Notes: a model not told the origin generated them from the sequence alone. Shown: positions 18,462 to 27,347, counted from the stretch's first letter. The stretch: DNA of 64,000 bases from Sphingopyxis chilensis (GCF_035930445.1 NZ_CP142394.1:2699501-2763500), one strand, 5' to 3'. Numbers and translations are program-made.

Positions 18462-18899
18462 TCAACCTTCCGAAATTTCCGGCGTGCCGAAAAGCGCAGC
18501 GAGATTCGCGCGCTGCGCGGAAAGGTCGGCGAGGCTGTAACCGTCGAGCACCTTCAAGAACGCCGTCAATGCCTCGGCGAGCGCGCCCGTCAGCCCGCAT
18601 GCGGGCGCGATGATGCAACTACCGCAATCGACGAGGTCGAAGCCCTCCTCGGTATGGCGCACCACCGCGCCGACATTGATCTCGGCCGCGGGCCGTGCCA
18701 GCCGGATACCGCCGAAACGTCCGCGGACGCTTTCGAGATAGCCCGCATTCACCAAGTCGTTGACGACCTTCATCAGATGGTTCTGCGAAATGCCGTAGGT
18801 ACGCGAAATCTCGGAGATCTGGCTCAGCCGCTCCTTGTCCTGCGCCCCCACATAAAGAAGCACGCGCATCGCGTAGTCGGTGTAGCGCGTGAGGCGCAT
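18462..18899 (-). CDS. nsrR: Rrf2-family Fe-S repressor, NsrR-like
   Basis: A 145-residue protein. MRLTRYTDYAMRVLLYVG and ISQNHLMKVVNDLVNAGYLES form the winged helix of Rrf2/NsrR regulators. Three cysteines occur as C-x2-C-x5-C (DCGSCIIAPACGL) where NsrR binds its nitric-oxide-sensitive [Fe-S] cluster; the first spacing is shorter than the x4-x8 commonly seen. The start at 18899 has ggaagga upstream; an in-frame ATG at 18986 would lie inside the shared promoter. It is divergent from two globin genes, the usual setting for a nitric oxide detoxification regulator. Confidence 0.85.
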   Translation of the reverse strand: MRLTRYTDYAMRVLLYVGAQDKERLSQISEISRTYGISQNHLMKVVNDLVNAGYLESVRGRFGGIRLARPAAEINVGAVVRHTEEGFDLVDCGSCIIAPACGLTGALAEALTAFLKVLDGYSLADLSAQRANLAALFGTPEISEG

Positions 18900-18932
18900 C
18901 GCAATCCTTCCAATCGGCTCGGGCCGTATAAT

Positions 18933-18986
18933 ATGTATTTTTGTTGCATGTTTCAAATCTTGTGAATACATGCGCATCAAATACAT
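18933..18986. promoter_or_regulatory. Candidate NsrR operators between nsrR and the globin genes
   Basis: The 110-base divergent promoter is AT-rich and carries three related half-sites: atgtattt (18,933-18,940) on the plus strand, and its reverse forms gaatacat (18,964-18,971) and aaatacat (18,979-18,986). An imperfect inverted repeat gcatgt-ttca / tgaa-tacatgc spans 18,946-18,973. These resemble the gATGyATTT half-site described for NsrR. Pairing and spacing do not match the enterobacterial consensus exactly. Confidence 0.5.
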
Positions 18987-19009
18987 GATTATAGTGAGTC
19001 ACGAGCGAC

Positions 19010-19426
19010 ATGGATCAGATCGAAGAGGCCGCGCTCGCGCGCCTGATTCCCGCCTTCTACGACCGCGTTCGTGCGGACCCCCATATCGGCCCGCTGTTCG
19101 ATGACGCGGTCGACCACTGGCCCGCGCACCTCGAAAAACTCATTGCCTTCTGGTCGTCGGTGATGCTGACGACCGGCCGCTACAAGGGCAGCCCGGTCAC
19201 CGCGCATCTGAAACACAAGGCCCGAATCACTCCCGCGATGTTCGATCGCTGGCTGGTGATCTGGTCCGCGACGACCGACGAGCTGATGCCGCCCGACGCC
19301 GCGGTCGCCCTGCAAGCCAAGGCCGCGCGCATCGCCGAAAGCCTTCGGCTCGCGCTCTTCTTCCGCCTCGACGACCCCGGCCGCGGGCGGCCTGAGGCCT
19401 CCCTCCACTCATCGATAAAAGGATAA
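19010..19426 (+). CDS. Group III truncated haemoglobin
   Basis: A 138-residue globin of the TrHbIII type. FYDRVRADPHIGPLFDDAV at the N-terminus, HWPAHLEKLIAFWSSV in the B/C-E region and the HLKHKARITPAMFDRWLVIW segment with the proximal His are family hallmarks. Such proteins bind O2 or NO in the cytoplasm. It is the first gene after the NsrR-like divergent promoter and only 3 bases separate its stop from the next globin gene, so a nitrosative stress role is likely. Confidence 0.88.
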   Translation: MDQIEEAALARLIPAFYDRVRADPHIGPLFDDAVDHWPAHLEKLIAFWSSVMLTTGRYKGSPVTAHLKHKARITPAMFDRWLVIWSATTDELMPPDAAVALQAKAARIAESLRLALFFRLDDPGRGRPEASLHSSIKG

Positions 19427-19429
19427 GCT

Positions 19430-19879
19430 ATGCGCACCGTCTCGGCCCAAGCCATGGAAATCGTAAAAGCGTCCGCCCCCGCGCTCGAAAAGCACGGCCT
19501 TGCGATCACGACGGCGATGTACGCCCGGCTGTTCGAGAACAAGGATATCGAAGCGATGTTCGACCGCGCCGCGCAGGCGAGTGGCGAGCAGCCGAAGCGC
19601 CTCGCCGCCGCGATCCTCGCCTATGCGAAGAATATCGACAAGCTCCAGAACCTTGGTCCAGCCGTGTCGCGCATGGTGAGCCGCCATATCGAAACCGGTG
19701 TAAAGGCGGAGCATTACCCCCACGTCGCAAATGCCCTGTTGCCCGCGATCCGCGACGTGCTGGGCGAAGAGGTGGCGACTGATGAAGTGCTCGCGGCATG
19801 GGGCGCGGCCTATTGGATGCTCGCCGACATCCTGATCGCCACCGAGGCGCAGGCGTATGAGGATGCCGAGGCGGCCTGA
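19430..19879 (+). CDS. Single-domain haemoglobin (flavohaemoglobin-type globin)
   Basis: A 149-residue globin that matches the haem domain of Hmp/Vgb: SRHIETGVKAEHYPHVANAL with the proximal His, and TDEVLAAWGAAYWMLADILI at the G/H helices. The FAD/NAD reductase domains of flavohaemoglobin are missing and nothing downstream supplies them, so it is either a Vgb-like stand-alone globin or relies on an unlinked reductase. An aaagga site precedes the ATG. It forms an operon with the truncated globin. Confidence 0.9.
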   Translation: MRTVSAQAMEIVKASAPALEKHGLAITTAMYARLFENKDIEAMFDRAAQASGEQPKRLAAAILAYAKNIDKLQNLGPAVSRMVSRHIETGVKAEHYPHVANALLPAIRDVLGEEVATDEVLAAWGAAYWMLADILIATEAQAYEDAEAA

Positions 19880-19914
19880 ACGGGAGGTTTCGACGTGAGG
19901 TTGCCGATAGAGAT

Positions 19915-20000
19915 GTGTGCCCCGGCGAAAGCCGGGGTCCCGAAAGCTCGCACTAACCTGGGATATTTCCGCACTGGGCCCCGGCTTTCGCCGGGGTGCA
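19915..20000. repeat. Intergenic inverted repeat unit (family A)
   Basis: Two palindromic arms, ccccggcgaaagccgggg (19,920-19,937) and ccccggctttcgccgggg (19,979-19,996), are reverse complements of each other and each can also form a short hairpin. They enclose about 40 bases. This is the layout of REP/BIME-like intergenic elements common in sphingomonad genomes. Confidence 0.75.
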
Positions 20001-20029
20001 CGACCGGCCGATAACCACCCCAAAGCGAA

Positions 20030-20064
20030 AAAAGCCCGCCGGAGCCTGAGCGCGGCGGGCTTTT
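20030..20064. terminator. Bidirectional rho-independent terminator
   Basis: aaaagcccgcc (20,030-20,040) pairs with ggcgggctttt (20,054-20,064), giving an A-run on one side and a T-run on the other. It sits between the convergent globin operon (plus) and the glutaredoxin gene (minus) and can end both. Confidence 0.85.
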
Positions 20065-20083
20065 GCCACCCCTCAGTGCGGCC

Positions 20084-20416
20084 TTACTCGGCGCGCGTCG
20101 GAACCCCGGTCATCAGCGTGTGAAGCTCGCCCGCTTCCCACATTTCCATCATGATGTCGCTCCCGCCGACGAATTCGCCCTTCACATAGAGTTGGGGGAT
20201 CGTCGGCCAGTCCGAAAACTCCTTGACGCCCTGACGGACCTCCATGTCCTGAAGCACGTCGACGGTCTCATATTCGACGCCAAGCCGGTCGAGCATCGCG
20301 ATCGCACGCGAGGAAAAACCGCATTGCGGAAACAGCGGCGTGCCCTTCATGAACAGCAGCACGGGGTTGTCGGCGACCAGCTTGGCGATGCGGTCGTGGG
20401 TGGCAGGGTCGGTCAT
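20084..20416 (-). CDS. grxD: Monothiol glutaredoxin, Grx4 type
   Basis: A 110-residue single-domain glutaredoxin with active site CGFS (QCGFSSRAI), MKGTP before it and WPTIPQLYVKGEFVGGSDI for glutathione binding. CGFS glutaredoxins bind a [2Fe-2S] cluster with glutathione and hand clusters to target proteins, often in a complex with BolA. The bolA gene lies 49 bases upstream on the same strand, fitting that partnership. Confidence 0.96.
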   Translation of the reverse strand: MTDPATHDRIAKLVADNPVLLFMKGTPLFPQCGFSSRAIAMLDRLGVEYETVDVLQDMEVRQGVKEFSDWPTIPQLYVKGEFVGGSDIMMEMWEAGELHTLMTGVPTRAE

Positions 20417-20465
20417 TCTAAGTCTCCGGGCCGGCGCGCCATCGCGCAGGCAAAATATCTGCTCC

Positions 20466-20699
20466 CTATGAAGGGATGGCAGTCGTCAATTGCAAGGCAT
20501 GAAGTTCGCCGCCCATGCGTCCGCCCAAGGCGGCATAGACCGCCTTGTGCTGCGCGACGCGGGTCATTCCCTGAAAGTATGCGCTGATCACATGCGCCGC
20601 ATAATGGTCGTTGTCGCCGGCGAGGTCGGTAATCGTTACCTCGGCGTCGGGGAAGGCCGCGACGATCATCGCCCGCAAATCATCCTCGCGCATGCCCAT
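20466..20699 (-). CDS. bolA: BolA family protein
   Basis: A 77-residue protein with the BolA class II KH-like fold: an opening helix, AEVTITDLAGDNDHYAAHVIS and RVAQHKAVYAAL carrying the conserved His. It pairs with CGFS glutaredoxins in Fe-S trafficking. The ATG at 20699 is chosen since tgagg lies 8 bases upstream and the fold starts there. It begins only 10 bases after the zeta-subunit stop, so zeta, bolA and grxD are likely one operon. Confidence 0.92.
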   Translation of the reverse strand: MGMREDDLRAMIVAAFPDAEVTITDLAGDNDHYAAHVISAYFQGMTRVAQHKAVYAALGGRMGGELHALQLTTAIPS

Positions 20700-20709
20700 C
20701 GGGATAGCC

Positions 20710-21036
20710 TCAGTTCTGGCTGTCGATGAACTGGCGGCGCGCTTCGGCGGTCTTGTCATTCAGGACCGCGCGAATTTCGGCGTCGCTGATCTCGACGCTT
20801 GCCGCGGTCAGGTCGCCCGCCAACTTGCGGATGACATCCTCATCGCCCGCTTCCTCGAAATCGGCCTGGACGACCGCCTTGGCATAGGCGTCGGTTTCCT
20901 CGGGGGTCAGCCCCATGCGTTCGGCGGCCCATTCGCCGACAAGCCGGTTACGCCGCGCCGTAATTCTGAACTGCACCTCCTGGTCGCGTGCGAATTGCGT
21001 CTCGAATGCCCGTTCACGATCGTCGAATGCGCTCAT
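20710..21036 (-). CDS. F1-ATPase inhibitor zeta subunit (DUF1476)
   Basis: A 108-residue protein. FDDRERAFETQFARDQEVQFRI-like N-terminal sequence and RNRLVGEWAAERMGL match DUF1476, the family of the alphaproteobacterial zeta subunit whose N-terminal segment blocks ATP hydrolysis by F1 while the rest forms a helix bundle. Two ATGs are adjacent; the second (21036) has better spacing to gagg. It heads the bolA-grxD cluster. Confidence 0.88.
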   Translation of the reverse strand: MSAFDDRERAFETQFARDQEVQFRITARRNRLVGEWAAERMGLTPEETDAYAKAVVQADFEEAGDEDVIRKLAGDLTAASVEISDAEIRAVLNDKTAEARRQFIDSQN

Positions 21037-21244
21037 CATGTCCTCGCCGGTTAAACCTAGCCTTGCAGATAGGTGGCCCGCCCCGGCGACGCAAGCCGCC
21101 TGTGCGGCAGATCACTTCCCTTTCGCTTGCGAAGGGTTTAGGGTTTGGCCCCAAGGGAATGGGTCGTACCGCAGCAACGAAGACTGCGCCTTGCCGGCAT
21201 CGCATCGGCACGGCGCCTTCATGCTTGTGCTTGGGGGATTGGTG

Positions 21245-24200
21245 ATGACTCGACGTTCGCAATTCGTGCCGGTTCTGGCTGCCTTGGCCTTGACCGCGCC
21301 CGGAATCGCGCGGGCGCAGGAAGGCGACCCGACACTCCGCGACAGTTTTGCCATCGGCGAGCAGGGCGGTTCGCTGTGCGCGGTGCAAGCCACCGTGCAT
21401 GACCGCGTGATCGAGGGCATGTTCGACCGCGCCTGGACGATCATCTGCCGCGATGCCAGCCAGCCCGTCGGCACCGTGCGAGTGCTGCGCGCGGGCGCCG
21501 ACGAAGCGCGCGCGCGGATCGAACGCGCGCGCGCCGGCACGATCGCCTGCGCGACCGACGGCGCCTGCACGGTCCGGGGCAGCGATGTCGCCTGGACGAC
21601 CCGGATCGAAGCCGACGGCGCAACGAGCTACAGCGTCGAAGGTTTCGCCGCCTACGGCGACGCGCTGCGGATCGCGCTCGAATCGGTGCGCGAGCACCGG
21701 GTAATCCCCGGCGTGATCAAGGTCGCGACGATATCGGTCGGCGACAATGACGGCTTCGCGCGCACGCTCGCCGGGGCGATCGACGTCGACAAGGCGTTGG
21801 CCGAGGGATATCGCCGCAACCATAGCGGCGACTATGCCGAGGCCGCCGAATTTTTCGAGGCGCTGTCGCGCCGCGCGCTCGACGAACAGGCGGCGGCCGG
21901 CATCGACCCGAGCGAATTTACGTTGAATCGCGCGCTGCAACGCTCGAACCTCGGCGAATTCGCCGAAGCCGAACGCTTGTTCGCCGAGGTCGAAGCCATC
22001 CCGACGAGCGATCCGGTCCAGCTGCGCCTGCGCCGCAATTTCCGCGCGATCAACGCGCTCAACCAGCGCGATTATGATCGCGCGGCAGCGCTGCTCCAGG
22101 CGCCGCTCGCCCCGCTGGCCACCGGCGTTACGATTACGGGCGACGCAGTGACGCTGACCCCCGAAATCGTCGCCGGGGTCAACAGCGGCGACAATGCCCG
22201 CGTCCTGCGCCAGGCGAACGACCGTGAGCGGCTGACTCCGATCGAGCGCGCGCAGATTATCGACGCGCAGGCGGTCCACCTGCTCGGCACCGTCCAACGG
22301 CTCCGCGGCGATGCCGAGGCGGCGAAAGCCGCGCAGTTGAAAGGGCTCGGTGACGCGCTTGCCGTGCGTCAGGGCCGCGTAACGTCCATCATCCGGCTGC
22401 GTTCACAGATGCTGGGCGAACTCGCCCTGGCCGAGGAAGCGGTCGGTGACATCGGCAGCGCCGACGCGCGCTTCGTCGAATCGGTCGACCTGCTCGCGGC
22501 CGAATATCCCGAAACCACCGCGCTCGCTTCGGCACGCGCACGCTATGCCGCCTTTCTCACCCGCCATGCGCAGGAAGACAAGGCGATCGGCATCTATCGC
22601 GAGGTCGTCGCCGCGCTCGCCAACTCGGAGCGTTCGACCGCGGGAATGGCGAACGTCATGGCGCCCTATTACCGGTTGCTGGCGAACCGCGCGGCGACGG
22701 ATCCGGCCGCGACCGGCGAATTCTTCGTCGCCAGCCAGCTTCAGATTCGTCCCGGTGTGGCCGATACGCAGGCGGTGCTGGCGCGCGAATTGTCCAGCGG
22801 CAGCGACGACGGGGCGCGGCTGTTCCGCCAGGCGACGACGCTGAACCGCGACATCGAGCGCGCGCGGATCGAGGACGCCCGCCTCGCCCAGCTTCCCGCT
22901 TCGCCCGAAGTCAACGCCTTGCGCGCCGACGTCAGGACCCAGCTCGACAATCTGGCGTTCCAGCAGTCCGAAACGCTTGTCCAGCTGGCGGCCTTTCCGC
23001 AATATCGCGTCGTCGCGTCCGGCAAACTCGAGCTGCCCGAATTGCAGCAGGTGCTGCGGCCCGGCGAAGCCTATCTGAAAATGCTCGTCGTTGGCGAAGG
23101 CGTCTATGCGACGCTGATCGAACGGGACGGGGCGCAGCTCTGGAAATCGGACATCGGCGCGTCGGATCTCGAACGGGCGGTCGATACGATCCGCTCGACG
23201 ATCTCGATCGTCGAAAATGGCCGACGCGTCACCTATCCCTTCGACGCCGCGACCGCCTACAAGCTTTACGGCCAGCTCTTCGGCCCGGTTGCTGCGAAGC
23301 TCGCGGCGGTGCCGCATCTGATCTTCGAACCCGACGGCGCAATGCTGCGCCTGCCGATCAATCTGCTCATCACCGCCGACACGGGGCTCACCGATTATGA
23401 ACGACGGCTGCTCGACCCCGGCGCGGACCCGTTCGACATGCGCCAGATCGCATGGCTCGGCCGCACGACCCGCCCGAGCACCGCGGTATCCACGCTCGGC
23501 TTTCGCAACGCGCGCCAGGCTCCGCCGTCGAAGGCAAGCAACCAATATTTCGGACTCGGCGAGAATCTGCCGGTGGCGGGCCTCCTGCCATCCACCGGCA
23601 CCCGCGGCGCGGCTAGCGGCAGCGCCGACGCCGACTGCCTGTGGGACGTCGCGCAATGGGGCCGCCCGATCTCGGCCGACGAACTGGTCACGGCGCGCGA
23701 CGCCGTGGGCCGCGCGGCCGGAACCCTGCTCACCGGGGGCGCCTTCACCGACACGGCGGTCAAGAACCGCGCCGACCTTGCCGACTATCGCATCATCCAT
23801 TTCGCGACGCACGGCCTCGTCACCGCGCCGCGCCCGGCCTGCCCTGCGCGCCCGGCGCTCGTCACCTCGTTCGGCGGCGGGGATTCGGACGGCCTCCTTA
23901 CCTTCCAGGAAATCTTCGACCTCCGGATCGACGCCGACCTCGTCATCCTGTCGGCCTGCGACACCGCCGGCGCGGCGAGCGTCGCGGCGACGCGCGAGGC
24001 GGGACTTTCGGGCGGCGGCAGCGCGCTCGACGGGCTCGTGCGCAGCTTCATCGGCGCAGGCGGCCGCACGGTGATCGCCAGCCACTGGCCCGCGCCCGAC
24101 GATTTCGACGCGACGCAGCGGCTGATCGGCGGCCTGTTCGCGGCCGACGAAGGGACGAGCATCGCCGATGCGCTGTGGGCAACCCAAATGCGGCTGATGA

Positions 24201-24331
24201 ACGACCAGCAGACGTCGCATCCCTATTATTGGTCGGGCTTCGCGATCATCGGCGACGGCGGCCAGCCGCTGCTCCACAACGGCGCGGCGACCGCGCAAAA
24301 GGGAAAGGCCGCCGGCCGCGCCGCCCGCTGA
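21245..24331 (+). CDS. Exported CHAT-domain protein (caspase-like protease)
   Basis: A 1,028-residue protein. A signal peptide (RSQFVPVLAALALTAPGIARAQ) predicts export. The N-terminal ~130 residues hold several Cys; residues ~190-700 are helical with TPR-like pairs (YRRNHSGDYAEAAEFFEAL, NLGEFAEAERLFAEVEAI). The C-terminal CHAT domain has the caspase-like dyad H856 (HFATHG) and C905 (ILSACDTAG). The start at 21245 has a ggggga site upstream; a longer open frame upstream is not convincing. The next gene begins 4 bases after the stop. CHAT proteases often act with TPR sensors; here the enzyme should be periplasmic or outside. Confidence 0.88.
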   Translation: MTRRSQFVPVLAALALTAPGIARAQEGDPTLRDSFAIGEQGGSLCAVQATVHDRVIEGMFDRAWTIICRDASQPVGTVRVLRAGADEARARIERARAGTIACATDGACTVRGSDVAWTTRIEADGATSYSVEGFAAYGDALRIALESVREHRVIPGVIKVATISVGDNDGFARTLAGAIDVDKALAEGYRRNHSGDYAEAAEFFEALSRRALDEQAAAGIDPSEFTLNRALQRSNLGEFAEAERLFAEVEAIPTSDPVQLRLRRNFRAINALNQRDYDRAAALLQAPLAPLATGVTITGDAVTLTPEIVAGVNSGDNARVLRQANDRERLTPIERAQIIDAQAVHLLGTVQRLRGDAEAAKAAQLKGLGDALAVRQGRVTSIIRLRSQMLGELALAEEAVGDIGSADARFVESVDLLAAEYPETTALASARARYAAFLTRHAQEDKAIGIYREVVAALANSERSTAGMANVMAPYYRLLANRAATDPAATGEFFVASQLQIRPGVADTQAVLARELSSGSDDGARLFRQATTLNRDIERARIEDARLAQLPASPEVNALRADVRTQLDNLAFQQSETLVQLAAFPQYRVVASGKLELPELQQVLRPGEAYLKMLVVGEGVYATLIERDGAQLWKSDIGASDLERAVDTIRSTISIVENGRRVTYPFDAATAYKLYGQLFGPVAAKLAAVPHLIFEPDGAMLRLPINLLITADTGLTDYERRLLDPGADPFDMRQIAWLGRTTRPSTAVSTLGFRNARQAPPSKASNQYFGLGENLPVAGLLPSTGTRGAASGSADADCLWDVAQWGRPISADELVTARDAVGRAAGTLLTGGAFTDTAVKNRADLADYRIIHFATHGLVTAPRPACPARPALVTSFGGGDSDGLLTFQEIFDLRIDADLVILSACDTAGAASVAATREAGLSGGGSALDGLVRSFIGAGGRTVIASHWPAPDDFDATQRLIGGLFAADEGTSIADALWATQMRLMNDQQTSHPYYWSGFAIIGDGGQPLLHNGAATAQKGKAAGRAAR

Positions 24332-24335
24332 TCCG

Positions 24336-26426
24336 ATGAACGCGCCCGAAACCATCATCCCGGCCGAGGCCCCGCCCGCGCAGGAGGACAAGCGCGCTGC
24401 GGTGCCGCTTGGCAAGCGCGTCCGCCGGCTGGTCATGCAGCTCGGCCCGTCGCGGATGGCGGCGACGATCGTCTTTCTGCTCGCCGCGATCCTGATCGCC
24501 CGGTTCAGCTGGCAGCTGCCGCTGACTGATGCCGCCGAGCGCGCGCTTTACGACGCGCGCGCAACGCTGGTGGCGCCTAAGGCCGGGCAGGACAAGCGCA
24601 TCACCCTCGTGACTTATAATGACGAGACGCTGTTCAGCACCAGCATCCGTTCGCCGCTCGACCGGACCTTGCTCGCGAACGCACTCGCCAATCTCGACCA
24701 GATGGGCGCGAAAGCGATCGGCATCGATATCGTCTTCGATTCGCCACGCCCCGATGATGATTTACTGAAAGCGCAGCTCCGTGCGATGAAGACGCCCACT
24801 TGGCTGGCCTATGCCGAACAGGCAAGCAATCCGAGAACCATCTTCTACGAACAACAGAAATATCTCGAATCCTATCTCGCCGATGTGACGACCGCGAAGA
24901 CGAAGCCGACGAGCGTGCTGTTCCGCACCGACGGCGACGGCGTGATCCGCAACTGGCCCGACCGGCCAAAGCATCTGCCGCCGTTGATGGCGAATGCGCT
25001 GGCCCCGGTCGATCCGGCCTATGCCGATTTTCAGGGGGGCATTCGCTTCCTCGTCCCCGCACGCGCCGCGGCGGGGCAGGAGGAACCGGTATTCGCCAAC
25101 ATCCCGATCGACACCTTTGCGATGCCGATGGATGACCAGATGCGCGGCGCTTTCGCGGAGCTGGTCAAGGGCCGCTATGTGCTGATCGGCGGCGACATCA
25201 TCGACAATGATCAGTTCAACACGCCGCTCAGCCGCTTTCCCGACGCGATCACCGGCCAGCATGAAACGATGATCGGGCTCGAGGTTCACGCGCATATGCT
25301 CGCGCAGCAACTCGACAATGCCTGGCCGCGCCCGATCCCGGGACCCGCGCTCTGGGCGCTCGCGGTTCTGATCGTCGTCGCGGGCGGGCTCACCAGCCTG
25401 ATCGACCTGCGCGCGCGCTGGGTCGCGCTCGCTTTCCTCGGTCAGATGGCCTTCTTCATCGCCTTCCCCTTCTGGCTGCAGGGGCACGGCATCGACACGA
25501 CGACGCTGCCGACCTTCGGCTGGGCAGTCGGTTGGCTGTTCGGCTATGCTGCGGTCGGCACCGCGGCGCGCACGATCGGGTCGCGCCAGCGCGCCTTCGC
25601 GCAATCGGCGCTCGGCAAATATCTGCCCGCCGACGTCGCGGCGCAGATTTTGCGCGACCCCGACCAGCTCTCGCTGCACGGCGAGCGGCGCAACATCTTC
25701 TGCGTCTTCACCGACCTCGAAGGCTTCACCAAATTGAGCCACGCGGTGACCCCCGAAACCGTCGCGCGGCTGCTCAACGAATATCTCGACCGCCTCTCCG
25801 ACATCGTGCTCGACCATGGCGGGACGATCGACAAGTTCGTCGGCGACGCCGTCGTCGCCTTCTGGGGCGCGCCGCTCAGCCGGCCTGACGATGGCGAGCG
25901 GGCGGCCGCCGCCGCGCTCGCGATGTACGAAGCGGGCGAGAAATTCCGCACCGACCTCGCCGCCGAGGACGTGCCCCCGATCGGCATGACGCGCGTCGGC
26001 CTGCATGTCGGCGACGCGATCGTCGGCAATTTCGGCGGCGAGGGGCGCATCCAATATACCGCGCTCGGCGACAGCATGAACACCGCCTCGCGGCTCGAGG
26101 CGGCGAACAAGAGCCTGAAGACCGGCGTGCTGATCTCGGCCGAAGCCGCCGCGCGCTCGGGCCGCGACGACCTCGTGCCCATGGGCCGCGTCACGCTGCG
26201 CGGGCGCGCGCAGCCGGTCGACCTTTTCACCCCGCGCCCCGATCTTGTCCCGGAACGGCGCGCGCAGATCGCGGCGCTTGTCGCGGCGCACGCGGCGGGC
26301 GATAAAAATACCCTTGTGACCGCCGCCACAGCATTGGCCGCGGAATTCGCCCAGGACGCATCCATCCTGTTCCTGATCGAACGCCTGAACCAGACCAAAG
26401 AGGGAGAAAGCTATGTCCTTTCCTGA
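24336..26426 (+). CDS. CHASE2-domain class III adenylate cyclase
   Basis: A 696-residue membrane enzyme. Helix 1 (about 43-61) is followed by an extracytoplasmic CHASE2 sensor domain (~70-340, with GAKAIGIDIVFDSP and RYVLIGGDIIDND), three more membrane helices (~345-420) and a cytoplasmic class III cyclase. All catalytic residues are present: metal-binding D460 and D504, base-recognising K500 and D579, and transition-state N582 and R586. K/D at the purine positions predicts ATP as substrate. It lies 4 bases after the CHAT gene and overlaps the next gene by 14 bases, so all three are probably translated together. Confidence 0.93.
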   Translation: MNAPETIIPAEAPPAQEDKRAAVPLGKRVRRLVMQLGPSRMAATIVFLLAAILIARFSWQLPLTDAAERALYDARATLVAPKAGQDKRITLVTYNDETLFSTSIRSPLDRTLLANALANLDQMGAKAIGIDIVFDSPRPDDDLLKAQLRAMKTPTWLAYAEQASNPRTIFYEQQKYLESYLADVTTAKTKPTSVLFRTDGDGVIRNWPDRPKHLPPLMANALAPVDPAYADFQGGIRFLVPARAAAGQEEPVFANIPIDTFAMPMDDQMRGAFAELVKGRYVLIGGDIIDNDQFNTPLSRFPDAITGQHETMIGLEVHAHMLAQQLDNAWPRPIPGPALWALAVLIVVAGGLTSLIDLRARWVALAFLGQMAFFIAFPFWLQGHGIDTTTLPTFGWAVGWLFGYAAVGTAARTIGSRQRAFAQSALGKYLPADVAAQILRDPDQLSLHGERRNIFCVFTDLEGFTKLSHAVTPETVARLLNEYLDRLSDIVLDHGGTIDKFVGDAVVAFWGAPLSRPDDGERAAAAALAMYEAGEKFRTDLAAEDVPPIGMTRVGLHVGDAIVGNFGGEGRIQYTALGDSMNTASRLEAANKSLKTGVLISAEAAARSGRDDLVPMGRVTLRGRAQPVDLFTPRPDLVPERRAQIAALVAAHAAGDKNTLVTAATALAAEFAQDASILFLIERLNQTKEGESYVLS

Positions 26427-27171
26427 CTTCCGGATGCGCCGCTTTGGCTTGGCCGCCACCGCTGCCGTCGCCGCCATGACGATGGTTTCCGCCGCCGCCG
26501 CGCAATCGATGGTCGTCCGATCGACCGGCCCGTCGGCGGCCAAATACCCGACCGGGGCGCGGCTCAAGCCGGCCGACAAGCTGACCCTCGTGGCGGGCGA
26601 CCGGATCGTGTTGATGCAGTCGGGTAAAACGCGCACGCTTTCGGGGCCCGGCACCTTTGGTGCCACGGGAACCGTGCAGGCGAGCCAGTCGCTCGGCGGC
26701 AACGTAACGCGCATGCTCGCGAAGGGGCCGACGATGCGGTCACGCGGCGGATTTTCGCGCGAAGGTGTGACGCAAATGCCTGCCGAACTCCGCGCGCCCA
26801 ATCTCTGGCTGCTCGACTATCGCGAGGGCGGGACCTTCTGCGTCCTCGATCCCGCGGTGCTGATGCTGTGGCGCCCCAATATGCAGGGCGATACCGCGCT
26901 CGAGATCGAAAGCGGCGGCAAGAAGACGACCGTCGCGATCGTCGATGGCGCCAATTTCCGCAAATGGCCGACCGACATCCTGCCGGTGCAATATGGCGCC
27001 GACTATCGCCTCTCGGGCGGCGGGCTGGCGCAACCGGTGACCGTGCGTTTCGCCGCCGTGGAAAACGCGCCCGATACGGTCGAAGGATCGATCGACATGC
27101 TGATGACAAAGGGTTGCACGCCGCAGCTTGACCGCCTCGTCGATACGATGTCGGAAGCGGAGGCGGGTTGA
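26413..27171 (+). CDS. Exported protein of unknown function, coupled to the cyclase
   Basis: A 252-residue protein with a signal peptide (FGLAATAAVAAMTMVSAAAAQ) and a mature region rich in short beta segments (LTLVAGDRIVLMQSG, TRTLSGPGTF), which could be a FecR- or barrel-like beta fold. I recognise no enzyme motif. Two Cys (TFCVLD and KGCTPQ) could form a disulfide. The start overlaps the end of the cyclase gene, with agggaga just upstream, so it is translationally coupled and likely shares its task. Confidence 0.7.
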   Translation: MSFPDFRMRRFGLAATAAVAAMTMVSAAAAQSMVVRSTGPSAAKYPTGARLKPADKLTLVAGDRIVLMQSGKTRTLSGPGTFGATGTVQASQSLGGNVTRMLAKGPTMRSRGGFSREGVTQMPAELRAPNLWLLDYREGGTFCVLDPAVLMLWRPNMQGDTALEIESGGKKTTVAIVDGANFRKWPTDILPVQYGADYRLSGGGLAQPVTVRFAAVENAPDTVEGSIDMLMTKGCTPQLDRLVDTMSEAEAG

Positions 27172-27347
27172 GGCGGGACGGCTGGGGCGCAATTGAACGC
27201 GCTCTATCCGTCTGATATCTTCCCGGGAAATACCGCCTGTCGCGTGGCGGAACCTTCCTTGGGTCGAAAATAGCTGCGCCGGACACTGGTGGAGCCAATG
27301 ACATGGGCGCACCGCAATGGCGGTGCGCCGGAACGCAAGGGGTGGTG

